In this document: positions 8,194-16,527 of the stretch, one piece after another
How the letters are laid out: the number at the start of each line of letters is the position of its first letter
Numbering within the stretch: position 1 is the stretch's first letter
Source: Erwinia sp. SLM-02
GTDB taxonomy: Bacteria > Pseudomonadota > Gammaproteobacteria > Enterobacterales > Enterobacteriaceae
NCBI RefSeq assembly: GCF_037450285.1
Contig: NZ_JAQISN010000001.1
Span: 1,178,001 to 1,242,000 of the forward strand
Direction: 5' to 3'
Length of the DNA stretch: 64,000 nucleotides
Notes under the pieces: generated by a model
The model's input: only the letters and a program-made list of their open reading frames with translations
Database searches by the model: none
What the model was told of the DNA's origin: nothing
Position numbers and translations under genes: made by a program

Positions 8194-9657
8194 GTGTCGT
8201 CAGTTAACAATCTGCGCGAGTCCGGCCTGCGCCTGCGCCTTTTCCGCCGCCGGGCGCTGATGAAGCTGCATCAGTGGCAGGCGATTCTCGCCAACTACGA
8301 TCCGGCGTTCCTGTCGACCTCGAATTTTCGCCAGGCTATCGCCATCGCCTATCTGTTTATGATGATGATGCTGGGCTGTATCGTGGGCGTCAGTGTGCTA
8401 AGCGAGTCACTGTTGCGCACCCACGTGCATGATATTATCACCAACGATATCTACAGCTATTCCGCCAAATCGCGGCTGAAGAGCAGCGAAAGCCTGGTGG
8501 AATTTCTGCGCCAGGAGCGCGACGAACAGAGCGGCGAGCTGCCGATGGTGATGGTGCTGGCCGCCGACGGGGCGATGATCTATCACAACGCGCCGATGAT
8601 GCCCGCGCGCGGCCACTGCGGCATGGATATTGAATGCCTGAAGGGGCTGCTGGGCGTGGCGGGCAGCAATCAGGTGATTGCGCTGGCGGTGCGGCTGGAC
8701 GACGGTGCGACGTTCTTTCGCGCGTACAATATTGTGCCGATGCTGGAGCGGCTGCGCACCATCCCGCTGGTGGCCGGAGCCGGGGTGTTTATCCTGCTGA
8801 TGTGCTGCCTGCTGGTCAGCAGCCGGTTCAGCCAGCGCAACCTCAACAGCGTGCGGCAAATCCGCGAGGCGCTGCGCCGTTACAGCACCGGCGAGCAGCA
8901 GGTGAGGATGCCGGTTTCACCGTGGGGCAACGATTTTGACGGGCTGTGCACCGATATCAACCAGAACCTGGAGCGCATCGATCGCCTGATGGATCAGGTG
9001 CGCAGCACCGCCGGGCACGTGGCGCACGAACTGCGCACGCCGCTGACGCATCTGCAGAACCGGCTGTTCAGCCTCGGCGAACGTGACGATCTCAGCGGCA
9101 GCGTGCGGCGCGAGATCGACGCGGCCACCACCGAAGTACAGGACGTGCTGGCGCTGTTTCGCAACGTGATGCGCATTGGTGAAATTGAAAGCGGGCGCTG
9201 CGTGCACCAGTTTGAATCCTTCAGCGCGCAGGATCTGCTGAACGATTTAGCCGAATACTATCAGCCGCTGGCGGAAGAGAAGCAGTGCTCGCTGGCGGTG
9301 GAACTGAACGCCCCGATGCCGCTGTTTGGCGACCGGGCGCTGGTGTTCCAGGCAATGGCGAATCTGATTGAAAATTCGCTGAAGTACGCCGCGGAACGCG
9401 GACGGATCACCCTCAGCGTCCAGCTGCATCGCGGCTGGCTGGCGCTGGTGGTGGCGGATCTGGGGCCGGGTATTGCACCGGGACAGTATTCGCGGGCGAC
9501 GGAACGCTTTGAACGACTGGGGCAGGACGGTACGCACAGTGGTTTTGGGCTCGGACTTTCGCTGGTAAAAGCGATAGCCGAATTACATCATGGTAAACTC
9601 TATTTTGGATCTGCCGATCCCGGGCTGGTGGTCTATTTGTGTCTTAATCGCAGCTAG
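8194..9657 (+). CDS. Sensor histidine kinase, partner of the upstream regulator
   Basis: 487-residue inner-membrane kinase starting at GTG 8194, just after the regulator stop, with an AGAGG-type ribosome binding site. Two membrane segments (about 47-70 and 190-213) enclose a periplasmic sensing domain of about 115 residues. A HAMP-like linker follows, then the HisKA box HVAHELRTPLTH (His near residue 279), and the HATPase domain with NLIENSLKYA (about 390), DLGPGIAPG and GFGLGLSL. The N-terminal 45 residues before the first membrane segment are basic and unusually long. Most likely it phosphorylates the upstream regulator to control the Tad pilus operon. The stimulus cannot be told from sequence. 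Confidence 0.92.
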   Translation: MSSVNNLRESGLRLRLFRRRALMKLHQWQAILANYDPAFLSTSNFRQAIAIAYLFMMMMLGCIVGVSVLSESLLRTHVHDIITNDIYSYSAKSRLKSSESLVEFLRQERDEQSGELPMVMVLAADGAMIYHNAPMMPARGHCGMDIECLKGLLGVAGSNQVIALAVRLDDGATFFRAYNIVPMLERLRTIPLVAGAGVFILLMCCLLVSSRFSQRNLNSVRQIREALRRYSTGEQQVRMPVSPWGNDFDGLCTDINQNLERIDRLMDQVRSTAGHVAHELRTPLTHLQNRLFSLGERDDLSGSVRREIDAATTEVQDVLALFRNVMRIGEIESGRCVHQFESFSAQDLLNDLAEYYQPLAEEKQCSLAVELNAPMPLFGDRALVFQAMANLIENSLKYAAERGRITLSVQLHRGWLALVVADLGPGIAPGQYSRATERFERLGQDGTHSGFGLGLSLVKAIAELHHGKLYFGSADPGLVVYLCLNRS

Positions 9658-9759
9658 TGATGGATTTCTCCAGGAAAGTCTTAGCATCAATCTGGCTATT
9701 TTTATGCCGTTTGTTTTATGTGTAATATTATTTACCATTAAGAATTATTAATTCTCCCT

Positions 9760-9787
9760 CTGCGCGCAGGGAATTATTCCCTGCGCG
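9760..9787. other. 12-bp inverted repeat before flp
   Basis: The arms CGCGCAGGGAAT and ATTCCCTGCGCG are separated by a single T, giving a nearly perfect palindrome at 9763-9787. No T-run follows on the plus strand. It could end the kinase transcript or bind a dimeric regulator such as the upstream OmpR-type protein. Confidence 0.45.
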
Positions 9788-9918
9788 TAAATCCTTATAA
9801 AGTATAATCCCTTCTTCACGTCAGGTTTTATTTTGTGGTGCAACGTTTTTTGCCGCGTAAATTACGGCTGTTCCGGCAAGAAAATAGCGAAAATTAACGT
9901 ATCTTAATCTTCGGTATC

Positions 9919-9948
9919 TTGTTGTTCGTGAGAATAAGTCTCATTATT
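9919..9948 (+). promoter_or_regulatory. flp promoter region with second Fur-like box
   Basis: The sequence GAGAATAAGTCTCATTATT at 9930-9948 matches the 19-bp Fur consensus at 13 positions. It overlaps a possible promoter with -35 TTGTTG (9919-9924) and -10 CATTAT (9942-9947), 17 bp apart, about 70 bases before the flp start. The promoter call is weak; the Fur-box likeness is better. Confidence 0.5.
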
Positions 9949-10016
9949 GACGCCTCTGATTGTCCTTCTGCCGTGGCACAAGGCAACCTAATAACCTGAA
10001 AGAGAGTAGCGGAATA

Positions 10017-10220
10017 ATGAAACTGTTAAGTGCAAAACTGCGCGCCTTTTTCCATGATGAAAGCGGCGTAACGGCCATTGAATACGGCATCCTCGCGGCG
10101 GCGATGGCGGCAGCGATTGCGGCCATCTTCGGCGATGACGGTATTTTTGTTAAGGCGCTGAACGACAAGTTTACCCAGATTGCCGATCAGATCACCGGAT
10201 CCGGCACCACCACCAAATAA
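10017..10220 (+). CDS. flp: Flp/Fap-type major pilin
   Basis: 67-residue type IVb prepilin, the structural subunit of the Tad pilus. From the ATG at 10017 (ribosome binding site AGAGAG upstream). The short leader ends in a Gly before VTAIEYG, the Flp processing motif with Glu at +5 and the adjacent Tyr, followed by an Ala/Ile-rich hydrophobic helix (about 20-42). The C-terminal tail is short and ends in Thr residues, normal for Flp. An upstream in-frame start at 9960 would add 19 residues and lacks a binding site. The stop overlaps the tadV start (TAATG), so the prepilin and its peptidase are translationally coupled. Only one flp copy is present. Confidence 0.95.
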   Translation: MKLLSAKLRAFFHDESGVTAIEYGILAAAMAAAIAAIFGDDGIFVKALNDKFTQIADQITGSGTTTK

Positions 10221-10777
10221 TGGCGATACAGTCAGGCCTACAGATTGCCTGGTATGTCCTGCTGGCTGTCGGTTTGCTGTGGTGCGTGACTAGCGACCTG
10301 CTGGCGCGGCGTATTCCTAACCGCGCCGTGATGCTGTTGCTGCTGGGCTTTCTGGCGCTTTGCGCGCTGGCGGCTGAGGGAATAGCCGGTCCGCTGCCGC
10401 GTATTTCAGGTTCACTGCTGCAGGCGTTACCCGGTGCCGGTCTGGTATTTGTGGTGGGCTTTGCGATGTTTCTGACCGGCCGCCTGGGGGCCGGAGATGT
10501 GAAGTTGATGAGCGTGCTCTGCCTCTGGGTGGGTTACGGGCACCAGACGCGATTTGTGATGATCACCGCGATAGCGGGTGGGGTACTGGCGCTGGCGCTG
10601 CCGCTGCTGAATACCTTAACCACCGGCATTGCGTTGTTTATTGAGCGACTGAACAGCAACCTGCGGATAAATATTACGCCGCCGCCGGTATTACCCGATG
10701 AGTTATCGCGGGGTATTCCTTACGGAATTGCCATTGCATTTGGTGCGGCTTATATCCTTATTTGGCCTCAGTTCTGA
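10220..10777 (+). CDS. tadV: Prepilin peptidase of the Tad system (A24 family)
   Basis: 185-residue inner-membrane aspartic protease that removes the leader from Flp, TadE and TadF. Catalytic aspartates are seen in CVTSDLLARRIPN (near residue 26) and GAGDVKL (near residue 93), the latter being the GxGD motif of the A24 family. About five hydrophobic segments. It lacks the N-methylase domain of PilD-type enzymes, as usual for TadV/CpaA. It starts at the A of the flp stop codon. Confidence 0.93.
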   Translation: MAIQSGLQIAWYVLLAVGLLWCVTSDLLARRIPNRAVMLLLLGFLALCALAAEGIAGPLPRISGSLLQALPGAGLVFVVGFAMFLTGRLGAGDVKLMSVLCLWVGYGHQTRFVMITAIAGGVLALALPLLNTLTTGIALFIERLNSNLRINITPPPVLPDELSRGIPYGIAIAFGAAYILIWPQF

Positions 10778-10809
10778 ATAAAAGAGTCTGAAGCGGTAAA
10801 TATAAAAAA

Positions 10810-11715
10810 ATGAAAATTAATTCAACGGTATTATTAGCCGGGGCGCTAATGGCTGCCGGAGTGGTGGCGCTGCTCGTTCGCAGCCAGCTCTCTGCGCCGG
10901 TGGTTAAACAGGCACCCAAGGCACCAGTGGAAAAAACCGCGGTATTAGTTGCCGCGCGCGATCTCTCCCCGGGTGATTTTATCGACCCCTCTGCTCTGCG
11001 CTGGGAAGAAACGGCGGAAGCCGTTTCCCGCTCATTCTATTTTGTCAGCGGTAAAGACCAGGAAAATAAACTGTTCGGCGCCACGCTGCGCGAACGTATT
11101 CCGGCAGGAACGCGCCTGAGCAGTAATATGCTGGTGCGTCCGAACGAGCCTGGCTTTGTGGCCGCCGTGCTGCATCCGGGCATGCGCGCAATCTCTATCC
11201 CCACCAGCGCCGTGGCCAGCAACTCCGGTCTGGTTTCCGCCGGCGATCGGGTGGATGTGATCCTCAGCCTGCGCCGTGATGAACAAGCGCAGCCCGCGCC
11301 GACGGCCGCTGCGCCGGTGGTGGTGCCGATGCTGGCCGCGCAGACCGTGGCGCGCAATCTGCGGGTGCTGGCGATGAACAGCCAGACCGACACCGACGTG
11401 CGTCCGCGCCAGGACGTTGACGGCGACGCGACGGGCAAAAACGCCCCGGCACGGCCGCGCAACCCGGTCTACCAAACCGTCACCGTGGAAGCCACGCCGC
11501 AGCAGGCGGAGGTGCTTGCCGTGGCGAAAGAGGTTGGCCTGCTGCAGCTGGCCCTGCGCAGCCCGGTAGAATCGGATGACGATGCCGATGCGGGACCGTC
11601 CACGGTCACTCGCCTGGCGGATACCACCCGTATTTACGGTGGCTTGCAGGGCAATGTGAAGGTGAAAACGTTCCGGGCGGATAAGCAGGACGTGCAGCAG
11701 TTCCCGGCAAGATGA
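10810..11715 (+). CDS. rcpC: Flp pilus assembly protein RcpC/CpaB
   Basis: 301-residue envelope protein with an N-terminal signal anchor (about 5-24) and a SAF domain (about 40-105, beginning AVLVAARDLSPGDFI), followed by the RcpC/CpaB core with GMRAISIPTSAVASNSGLV and GDRVDVIL. CpaB family members act in the periplasm with the secretin. Residues about 155-215 form a polar, low-complexity insert rich in Pro, Ala and Asp. Starts at ATG 10810 with a poor ribosome binding site, 32 bases after tadV. Confidence 0.93.
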   Translation: MKINSTVLLAGALMAAGVVALLVRSQLSAPVVKQAPKAPVEKTAVLVAARDLSPGDFIDPSALRWEETAEAVSRSFYFVSGKDQENKLFGATLRERIPAGTRLSSNMLVRPNEPGFVAAVLHPGMRAISIPTSAVASNSGLVSAGDRVDVILSLRRDEQAQPAPTAAAPVVVPMLAAQTVARNLRVLAMNSQTDTDVRPRQDVDGDATGKNAPARPRNPVYQTVTVEATPQQAEVLAVAKEVGLLQLALRSPVESDDDADAGPSTVTRLADTTRIYGGLQGNVKVKTFRADKQDVQQFPAR

Positions 11716-11718
11716 CCG

Positions 11719-11745
11719 CGTACTGCCGCAGCCTGCGGCGGTACG
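11719..11745 (+). other. Intercistronic hairpin between rcpC and rcpA
   Basis: A 12-bp stem (one G-T pair) with a 3-base loop, directly after the rcpC stop and 32 bases before rcpA. There is no T-run, so it is more likely an mRNA-stability or attenuation element than a terminator. Confidence 0.5.
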
Positions 11746-11777
11746 GATGAGATAATCCCAGTCACGGATATTCCTAA

Positions 11778-13223
11778 ATGAAGATGAAACCTACCGACTT
11801 TTGCCGCCGCCCGGCTGGCAAACGATTGCTGACGGCCCTCAGCTGGCTGTTAGCCACCCTGGCGCTGCCGGCGGCGGCGGTCACCCAGATTGATGCCACC
11901 AGCGAGATCCACCTTAACGTGCATCAGGGCCGCATGCTGCAGCTGGATGAAGTCCCGGACAGCGTGCTGGTTGCCGATCCGGAAATCGCCAGCTTTGAAC
12001 TGCCGTCTCCCGGCAACGTATTCGTCTATGCCAAAACCGTCGGCACCACCACGCTGTATGCGATGGACGCCGACGGCCAGGTGATCGGCGCGATCCGCCT
12101 GGTGGCCGAGCACGACCTCGCTGCGCTGAAGGAGCGCCTGCGCCGTGAGTTCCCGGATGCGCAGATCCAGCTGGAAGCGTCGATACCCAGCGGCGTGATC
12201 GTGCGCGGCAGCGTGGAAACCCCACAGGATGCCAAGAAAGTCATCGACAGCGTGCAGGCGTGGATCGGCTCTTCCGGCGGCGCGGGTGGCGGTGGACAAG
12301 GCGGGCAGGGCGGTGGTGCCGGCGGCGGCGGTGGTTCAGGCAATTCGCAGCCTGGCTCCAGCACCACCTCCCCTAACGTGGTCAACCAGCTCAAAGTGCG
12401 CACCCCATCGCAGATCAACATCCGCGTTCGCGTGGTGGAAGTCTCCCGCAAGCTGACCCACGAACTGGGCTTTAACTGGGATGCCTCATTAAATCGCGGC
12501 GGCAACAGCTTCGGCTTCGGCAGCGGCGCGCTGACCGACTTCTTCAGCGCCACCAGTAACACCTTCACCCGCGAAGGCGGCAGCGGCATCCTCGGCTACA
12601 GCAGCACCGGCAGCGACGGCTCGCTGAGCACGCTGCTCTCGGCGATGAACTCACAGGGGCTGGCCTCGGTGCTTGCCGAACCCAACCTGACGGCGATGTC
12701 CGGTGAAACCGCGGCGTTTGCCGCCGGGGGCGAGGTGCCGATTGTGCTGGTGACCGGCAACAGCATCAGCATCGATTACAAATCCTACGGGGTGATCCTG
12801 CGCATGACGCCGACCCTGCTGTCGGGCAACCGCATCAGCCTGCATATTGCGCCGGAAGTCAGCGAGCTGACCTCGGTCGGATCGGTCCAGCTGGAAGGCG
12901 GCTCCACCATTCCTGCCCTCACCGTGCGCCGTGCCGACACTACCGTCGAACTGGCCAGCGGTCAGAGCTTCGCCCTCGCCGGGATGCTGCGCAGCAGCAA
13001 CAGCCAGACGGTCGACGGCGTGCCGGGTCTGTCATCGATTCCGGTGGTGGGCCGCATGTTTGAGAAAGAATCGACCAGCAGCGAAGAAACCGAACTGGTG
13101 ATCATCGCCACCGCCTACGTGGTTGCCCCGGTGAGCGCCGGACAGCTGCAAACCCCGGGCAGCGGCGTGAAGATGATCGATGCCGTAACTCCTGAATTCG
13201 GTGCCGCTGGCTACCTCTACTGA
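11778..13223 (+). CDS. rcpA: Tad pilus outer-membrane secretin
   Basis: 481-residue secretin that forms the outer-membrane channel for the Flp pilus (CpaC/RcpA). Signal peptide at about 14-36 (LLTALSWLLATLALPAAA). The N-terminal secretin/BON region (about 40-160) includes VADPEIASFELPSPGNVFVYAKTVGTT-like residues typical of CpaC. A Gly-rich, flexible linker lies at about 170-195. The secretin core runs from about 215 with LAEPNLTAMSGETAAF, GEVPI and a C-terminal gate region ending in VIIATAYVVAP. It precedes the CpaD-like gene by 12 bases. The family assembles as a multimeric ring. Confidence 0.95.
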   Translation: MKMKPTDFCRRPAGKRLLTALSWLLATLALPAAAVTQIDATSEIHLNVHQGRMLQLDEVPDSVLVADPEIASFELPSPGNVFVYAKTVGTTTLYAMDADGQVIGAIRLVAEHDLAALKERLRREFPDAQIQLEASIPSGVIVRGSVETPQDAKKVIDSVQAWIGSSGGAGGGGQGGQGGGAGGGGGSGNSQPGSSTTSPNVVNQLKVRTPSQINIRVRVVEVSRKLTHELGFNWDASLNRGGNSFGFGSGALTDFFSATSNTFTREGGSGILGYSSTGSDGSLSTLLSAMNSQGLASVLAEPNLTAMSGETAAFAAGGEVPIVLVTGNSISIDYKSYGVILRMTPTLLSGNRISLHIAPEVSELTSVGSVQLEGGSTIPALTVRRADTTVELASGQSFALAGMLRSSNSQTVDGVPGLSSIPVVGRMFEKESTSSEETELVIIATAYVVAPVSAGQLQTPGSGVKMIDAVTPEFGAAGYLY

Positions 13224-13235
13224 CAGGCGATAAAC

Positions 13236-13901
13236 ATGAAAACCTCTTCTTTATTTACCCTGCGCCTGAGCGGCATGGCGCTGCTGATGACCACGCTGGT
13301 CGCCTGTAGCGACCGCGATATCAGCGCCGAACGCATGGCGCGTTTCAATCAGCCGGACCTGGCGGCGGTGAAGGTGAAGCCGTCCTCGCTGGCGGTCAAT
13401 CTTCAGGTCGATCGCAACGGCCAGGGGCTGACCCCGGAATCGCTGGCGGCGGTCAATCAGCTGCTGAAGCAGCAGGGCAGGCTGGAAAAACAGACCCTGA
13501 CTCTGACTCCGTGGACCCCGCGCGGCGAGCAGCTGGCGAATCGCCTGGCGAGTGCCCTGCAGAATGCCGGAGCCGACAAGCGCCACGTGCGGGTGATGGG
13601 CCGCGTGCCGTCCGCCGGTCGCGGTGGCGATCTGCAGCTGCAGTCGCAGGCGCTGGCGGTCACCAACACCCGCTGCCAGATCAACGACCCCAACCTGCTG
13701 ATGGTCAAGCCGTATGACGCGGTGGGCTATCTCGGCTGCGCCAACCAGAGCAACCTGGCGCAGATGGTGGCGGATCCGCGCGATCTGATTCAGGCGCGCA
13801 GCCTGGATGATGCCGACGGCGCGGTGATCGTCAACAGCATCGAACGCTACCAGCAGAACGAGGTGAAAGACCTCATCGACATTAACTTCGACGAAGATTA
13901 A
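13236..13901 (+). CDS. CpaD-like Tad pilus lipoprotein
   Basis: 221-residue lipoprotein with a lipobox LVAC (Cys near residue 25). The C-terminal part has GCANQSNLAQMVADPRDL, the most recognisable motif of the CpaD/RcpB family of pilus biogenesis lipoproteins. The middle contains an OmpA-like or RcpB-like alpha/beta region (TLTPWTPRGEQLANRLASALQ). It probably works with the secretin in the outer membrane. It lies between rcpA and tadZ, the usual place for rcpB/cpaD. No symbol is given because the two names are used for weakly related proteins. Confidence 0.85.
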   Translation: MKTSSLFTLRLSGMALLMTTLVACSDRDISAERMARFNQPDLAAVKVKPSSLAVNLQVDRNGQGLTPESLAAVNQLLKQQGRLEKQTLTLTPWTPRGEQLANRLASALQNAGADKRHVRVMGRVPSAGRGGDLQLQSQALAVTNTRCQINDPNLLMVKPYDAVGYLGCANQSNLAQMVADPRDLIQARSLDDADGAVIVNSIERYQQNEVKDLIDINFDED

Positions 13902-13916
13902 CGGAAGGTTAAGCGT

Positions 13917-15125
13917 ATGAGCGAGGCAACGAATTCCGCCCAGCAGGAAGGCGAAGAGTGGGGCACCGGCCTGGTGGCCTTTATCCAGGGCAGCGGGGCG
14001 CAAAGCCAGCTGCGTGAAGACCTGGCGCGGCTGAAGCGCAGCGATGCGCAGGTGCTGGCCGGTGGCCTGAGCGCCGCCGCGCAGTGGTGCGAAGTCAACC
14101 TGCCGCCGCAGGTGCTGCTGGTGGATCTGGACGGCGAGCCGTGGCCGCTGCCGGCGCTGGAAAGCCTGATGGCGATGTGCGGACCGCAGACGCGCCTGAT
14201 TGCGCTCGGCGAGGGGCAGGATATCGGCCTGTACCGCGCGCTGCTGCAGCTGGGCGTCACCGACTATCTGGTGAAACCCTGCACCCTCGATCTGCTCTCC
14301 TCCACGCTGGCGAAGTGCGACGGCCAGCAGTCCGGCCCGGAATATGCCCGCACCGGGCGCACCGTGGCGGTGGTTGGTGCCAGCGGCGGCGTTGGCACCA
14401 GCACCATTGCCGCCGGGCTGGCGCAGCTGATGTCCGGCGAACGGCACCTGCCGGTGGCGCTGGTGGACTTCGATCGTCGCCACGGCGATCAGCTGCTGCT
14501 GCAGGGCGTCAGCGAGAGCGGCGGCCTGTCGGCGGTGCTGGAAAGCAGCCAGCTGGATACCCGTCTGCTCCAGCGCGCGATGCTGCAGGTGGATACCCGC
14601 CTGCACCTGCTGGCGCAAAAGCCGGAGCTGGGTGAGCTGACGGAACCGGATGCCGACGCGGTGCTGCACCTCGGCGGCAGCCTGTGCCGCATGTTCAATC
14701 AGGTGGTGTGGGATCTGCCCGGCTCGTTCCCCAACGGCGCGCTGGATGTGATCTGCTGCGCCGATCTGCGCATTATCGTCACCGAACTGACGGTGCAGGA
14801 CGCGCGCAACGTCAGGCGCATTATCCAGGCCATCGGCGACGAGAGCGAAGGGCAGCGGCTGATGCTGGTGCACAACCAGAGCCACTATGCCGGAGCCGCG
14901 CCGCTGACGCGGGCGCAGTTCGAAGCGCTGGTCGGGCGTCCTGTGGACCTGGTGCTGCCGCATGCCGGTGTCGGACTGGGGCAGAGCCTGAGCCTGGGCG
15001 CGCTGGATCTCGCCGCCAGCGGTCCGTTCCGCCAGGCGATGCGCCAGCTGGTGGATCTCGCCTGCGGGCAGCGCCTGCAGCCGGTGAAAAAGAACTGGCT
15101 GAACGGCCTGCTCAAGCGCGCCTGA
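13917..15125 (+). CDS. tadZ: Pilus assembly/localisation ATPase TadZ/CpaE
   Basis: 402-residue cytoplasmic MinD/ParA-like protein that places the Tad machine. N-terminal atypical receiver-like domain (about 20-135) without a clear phosphoacceptor context. The deviant Walker A VGASGGVGTSTIA starts near residue 153, with GGVGTST in place of GGxGKT. The Lys replacement by Thr is seen directly and fits the atypical TadZ class. It ends 25 bases before tadA. Confidence 0.93.
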   Translation: MSEATNSAQQEGEEWGTGLVAFIQGSGAQSQLREDLARLKRSDAQVLAGGLSAAAQWCEVNLPPQVLLVDLDGEPWPLPALESLMAMCGPQTRLIALGEGQDIGLYRALLQLGVTDYLVKPCTLDLLSSTLAKCDGQQSGPEYARTGRTVAVVGASGGVGTSTIAAGLAQLMSGERHLPVALVDFDRRHGDQLLLQGVSESGGLSAVLESSQLDTRLLQRAMLQVDTRLHLLAQKPELGELTEPDADAVLHLGGSLCRMFNQVVWDLPGSFPNGALDVICCADLRIIVTELTVQDARNVRRIIQAIGDESEGQRLMLVHNQSHYAGAAPLTRAQFEALVGRPVDLVLPHAGVGLGQSLSLGALDLAASGPFRQAMRQLVDLACGQRLQPVKKNWLNGLLKRA

Positions 15126-15150
15126 GCGAACTAACGTGAGGAAAAATCCC

Positions 15151-16518
15151 ATGCTGATGCGTAAACCTGCCGCCCCGCGTCGTGAAGAGCCGGCCAGAAA
15201 AACCGAAGCCGCCCCACAGGCCGCCAGCGCGGTCGAGGTGCCGGAAGCGCGCCAGGCCGCCCCCGCGCCGCGCCCGCAGGCGGAAAGCCGCAACGGCAAC
15301 CGTCGGCTGATCCGCTCGCAGCTCTATGACCTGATCGATGCCGGTCGCGCAGCGGCGATGTCCCGCGACAAGCTGCTGCTGCAAATCCAGTCGGCCATCC
15401 GCCAGCTGTGCGATGACCAGCGCCTGCAGCTCTCGCGGCAGGAAGAGGAGCTGATCGCCGGTGAAATGCTCGACGAGATGACCGGCATCGGCCCGATCCA
15501 GCCGCTGCTCTCTGACGACACCGTCAACGATATTCTGGTTAACGGTGCCGGGCAGGTGTTTATCGAGCGCTTCGGCAAGCTGGAGCTGTCGCCGATCACC
15601 TTTATCGACGAAGAGCACGTGTTTAACACCGCCCAGCGCATTGCCGCCGGGGTGGGCCGCCGCATCGATGAATCCAGCCCGATGGTCGATGCCCGCCTGC
15701 CGGACGGCAGCCGCGTCAACGTCATCACCTATCCGCTGGCGATCGACGGCACCACCATTTCGATCCGTAAATTTATGCGCCGCAACCTGTCGCTGGAGCA
15801 TCTGGCGTCGCAGGGCTGTATGTCTCCGGCGATGGCCGACGTGCTGAACAAAGCGATGCAGGCGCGGCTGAACGTGATTGTCTCCGGCGGTACCGGTGCC
15901 GGTAAAACCACGCTGCTGAACGCGCTGTCGCAGAAAATCGACAGCACCGACCGCATCATCACCATCGAAGACGCCGCCGAACTGCAGCTGCAGCAGGAGC
16001 ACGTGGTGCGTCTGGAAACCCGCCCGGTCAGCGCCGAGGGCAGCGGCAAGGTCGACCAGCGCGACCTGATGCGTAACGCCCTGCGTATGCGCCCGGACCG
16101 CATCATCCTGGGCGAGGTGCGCGGCGGCGAGTGCTTCGACATGCTGCAGGCGATGAACACCGGCCACGACGGATCGCTGTGTACCGTGCACGCCAACACC
16201 ACCCGCGATGCGGTTCAGCGCCTGGAAAACATGGTGATGATGGCCAATATGCAGCTGCCGCTGATGGCCATCCGCCGCCAGATCGCCAGCGCGGTGCATC
16301 TGATCGTGCAGATCGAACGTATGCGCGACGGCATGCGCCGCGTGGTAGCGGTCAGCGAGCTGTGCGGCATGGAAAACGAGGTGCTGCAAATGCAGGACCT
16401 GTTCAATTTCCGCGTCACCGGATCGGACGGCCAGGGGCGCATCACCGGCGAGTACGTGCAGACCATCCAGCGCCCGCAGTTCTATGCGGACAAAGCGCAC
16501 CTGTTCGATGCGTACTAA
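15151..16518 (+). CDS. tadA: Tad secretion ATPase (TadA/CpaF)
   Basis: 455-residue hexameric ATPase of the type II/IV secretion family, driving pilus extension and retraction. Walker A GGTGAGKTTLLNAL at about 246-259, Walker B region IILGEVRGGE near 317, and the His box HDGSLCTVHANT after it. The N-terminal 50 residues are Pro/Ala/Arg-rich and probably disordered. The ATG at 15151 has the AGGA site upstream and is preferred to an in-frame GTG at 15136. Confidence 0.96.
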   Translation: MLMRKPAAPRREEPARKTEAAPQAASAVEVPEARQAAPAPRPQAESRNGNRRLIRSQLYDLIDAGRAAAMSRDKLLLQIQSAIRQLCDDQRLQLSRQEEELIAGEMLDEMTGIGPIQPLLSDDTVNDILVNGAGQVFIERFGKLELSPITFIDEEHVFNTAQRIAAGVGRRIDESSPMVDARLPDGSRVNVITYPLAIDGTTISIRKFMRRNLSLEHLASQGCMSPAMADVLNKAMQARLNVIVSGGTGAGKTTLLNALSQKIDSTDRIITIEDAAELQLQQEHVVRLETRPVSAEGSGKVDQRDLMRNALRMRPDRIILGEVRGGECFDMLQAMNTGHDGSLCTVHANTTRDAVQRLENMVMMANMQLPLMAIRRQIASAVHLIVQIERMRDGMRRVVAVSELCGMENEVLQMQDLFNFRVTGSDGQGRITGEYVQTIQRPQFYADKAHLFDAY

Positions 16519-16527
16519 GGGAGCCTG

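Larger units (their letters stand above)
9658..10016. other. AT-rich intergenic region before flp
   Basis: 359 bases with clearly lower GC than the flanking genes. It holds a 12-bp inverted repeat (9763-9787), a TATAAT sequence at 9803-9808 without a good -35, and a Fur-like box at 9930-9948. No gene is seen. Confidence 0.7.

Noticed and set aside
9803..9808. TATAAT as the flp promoter
   Set aside because: No -35 at a proper distance; the promoter-like elements near 9919-9947 are better placed.
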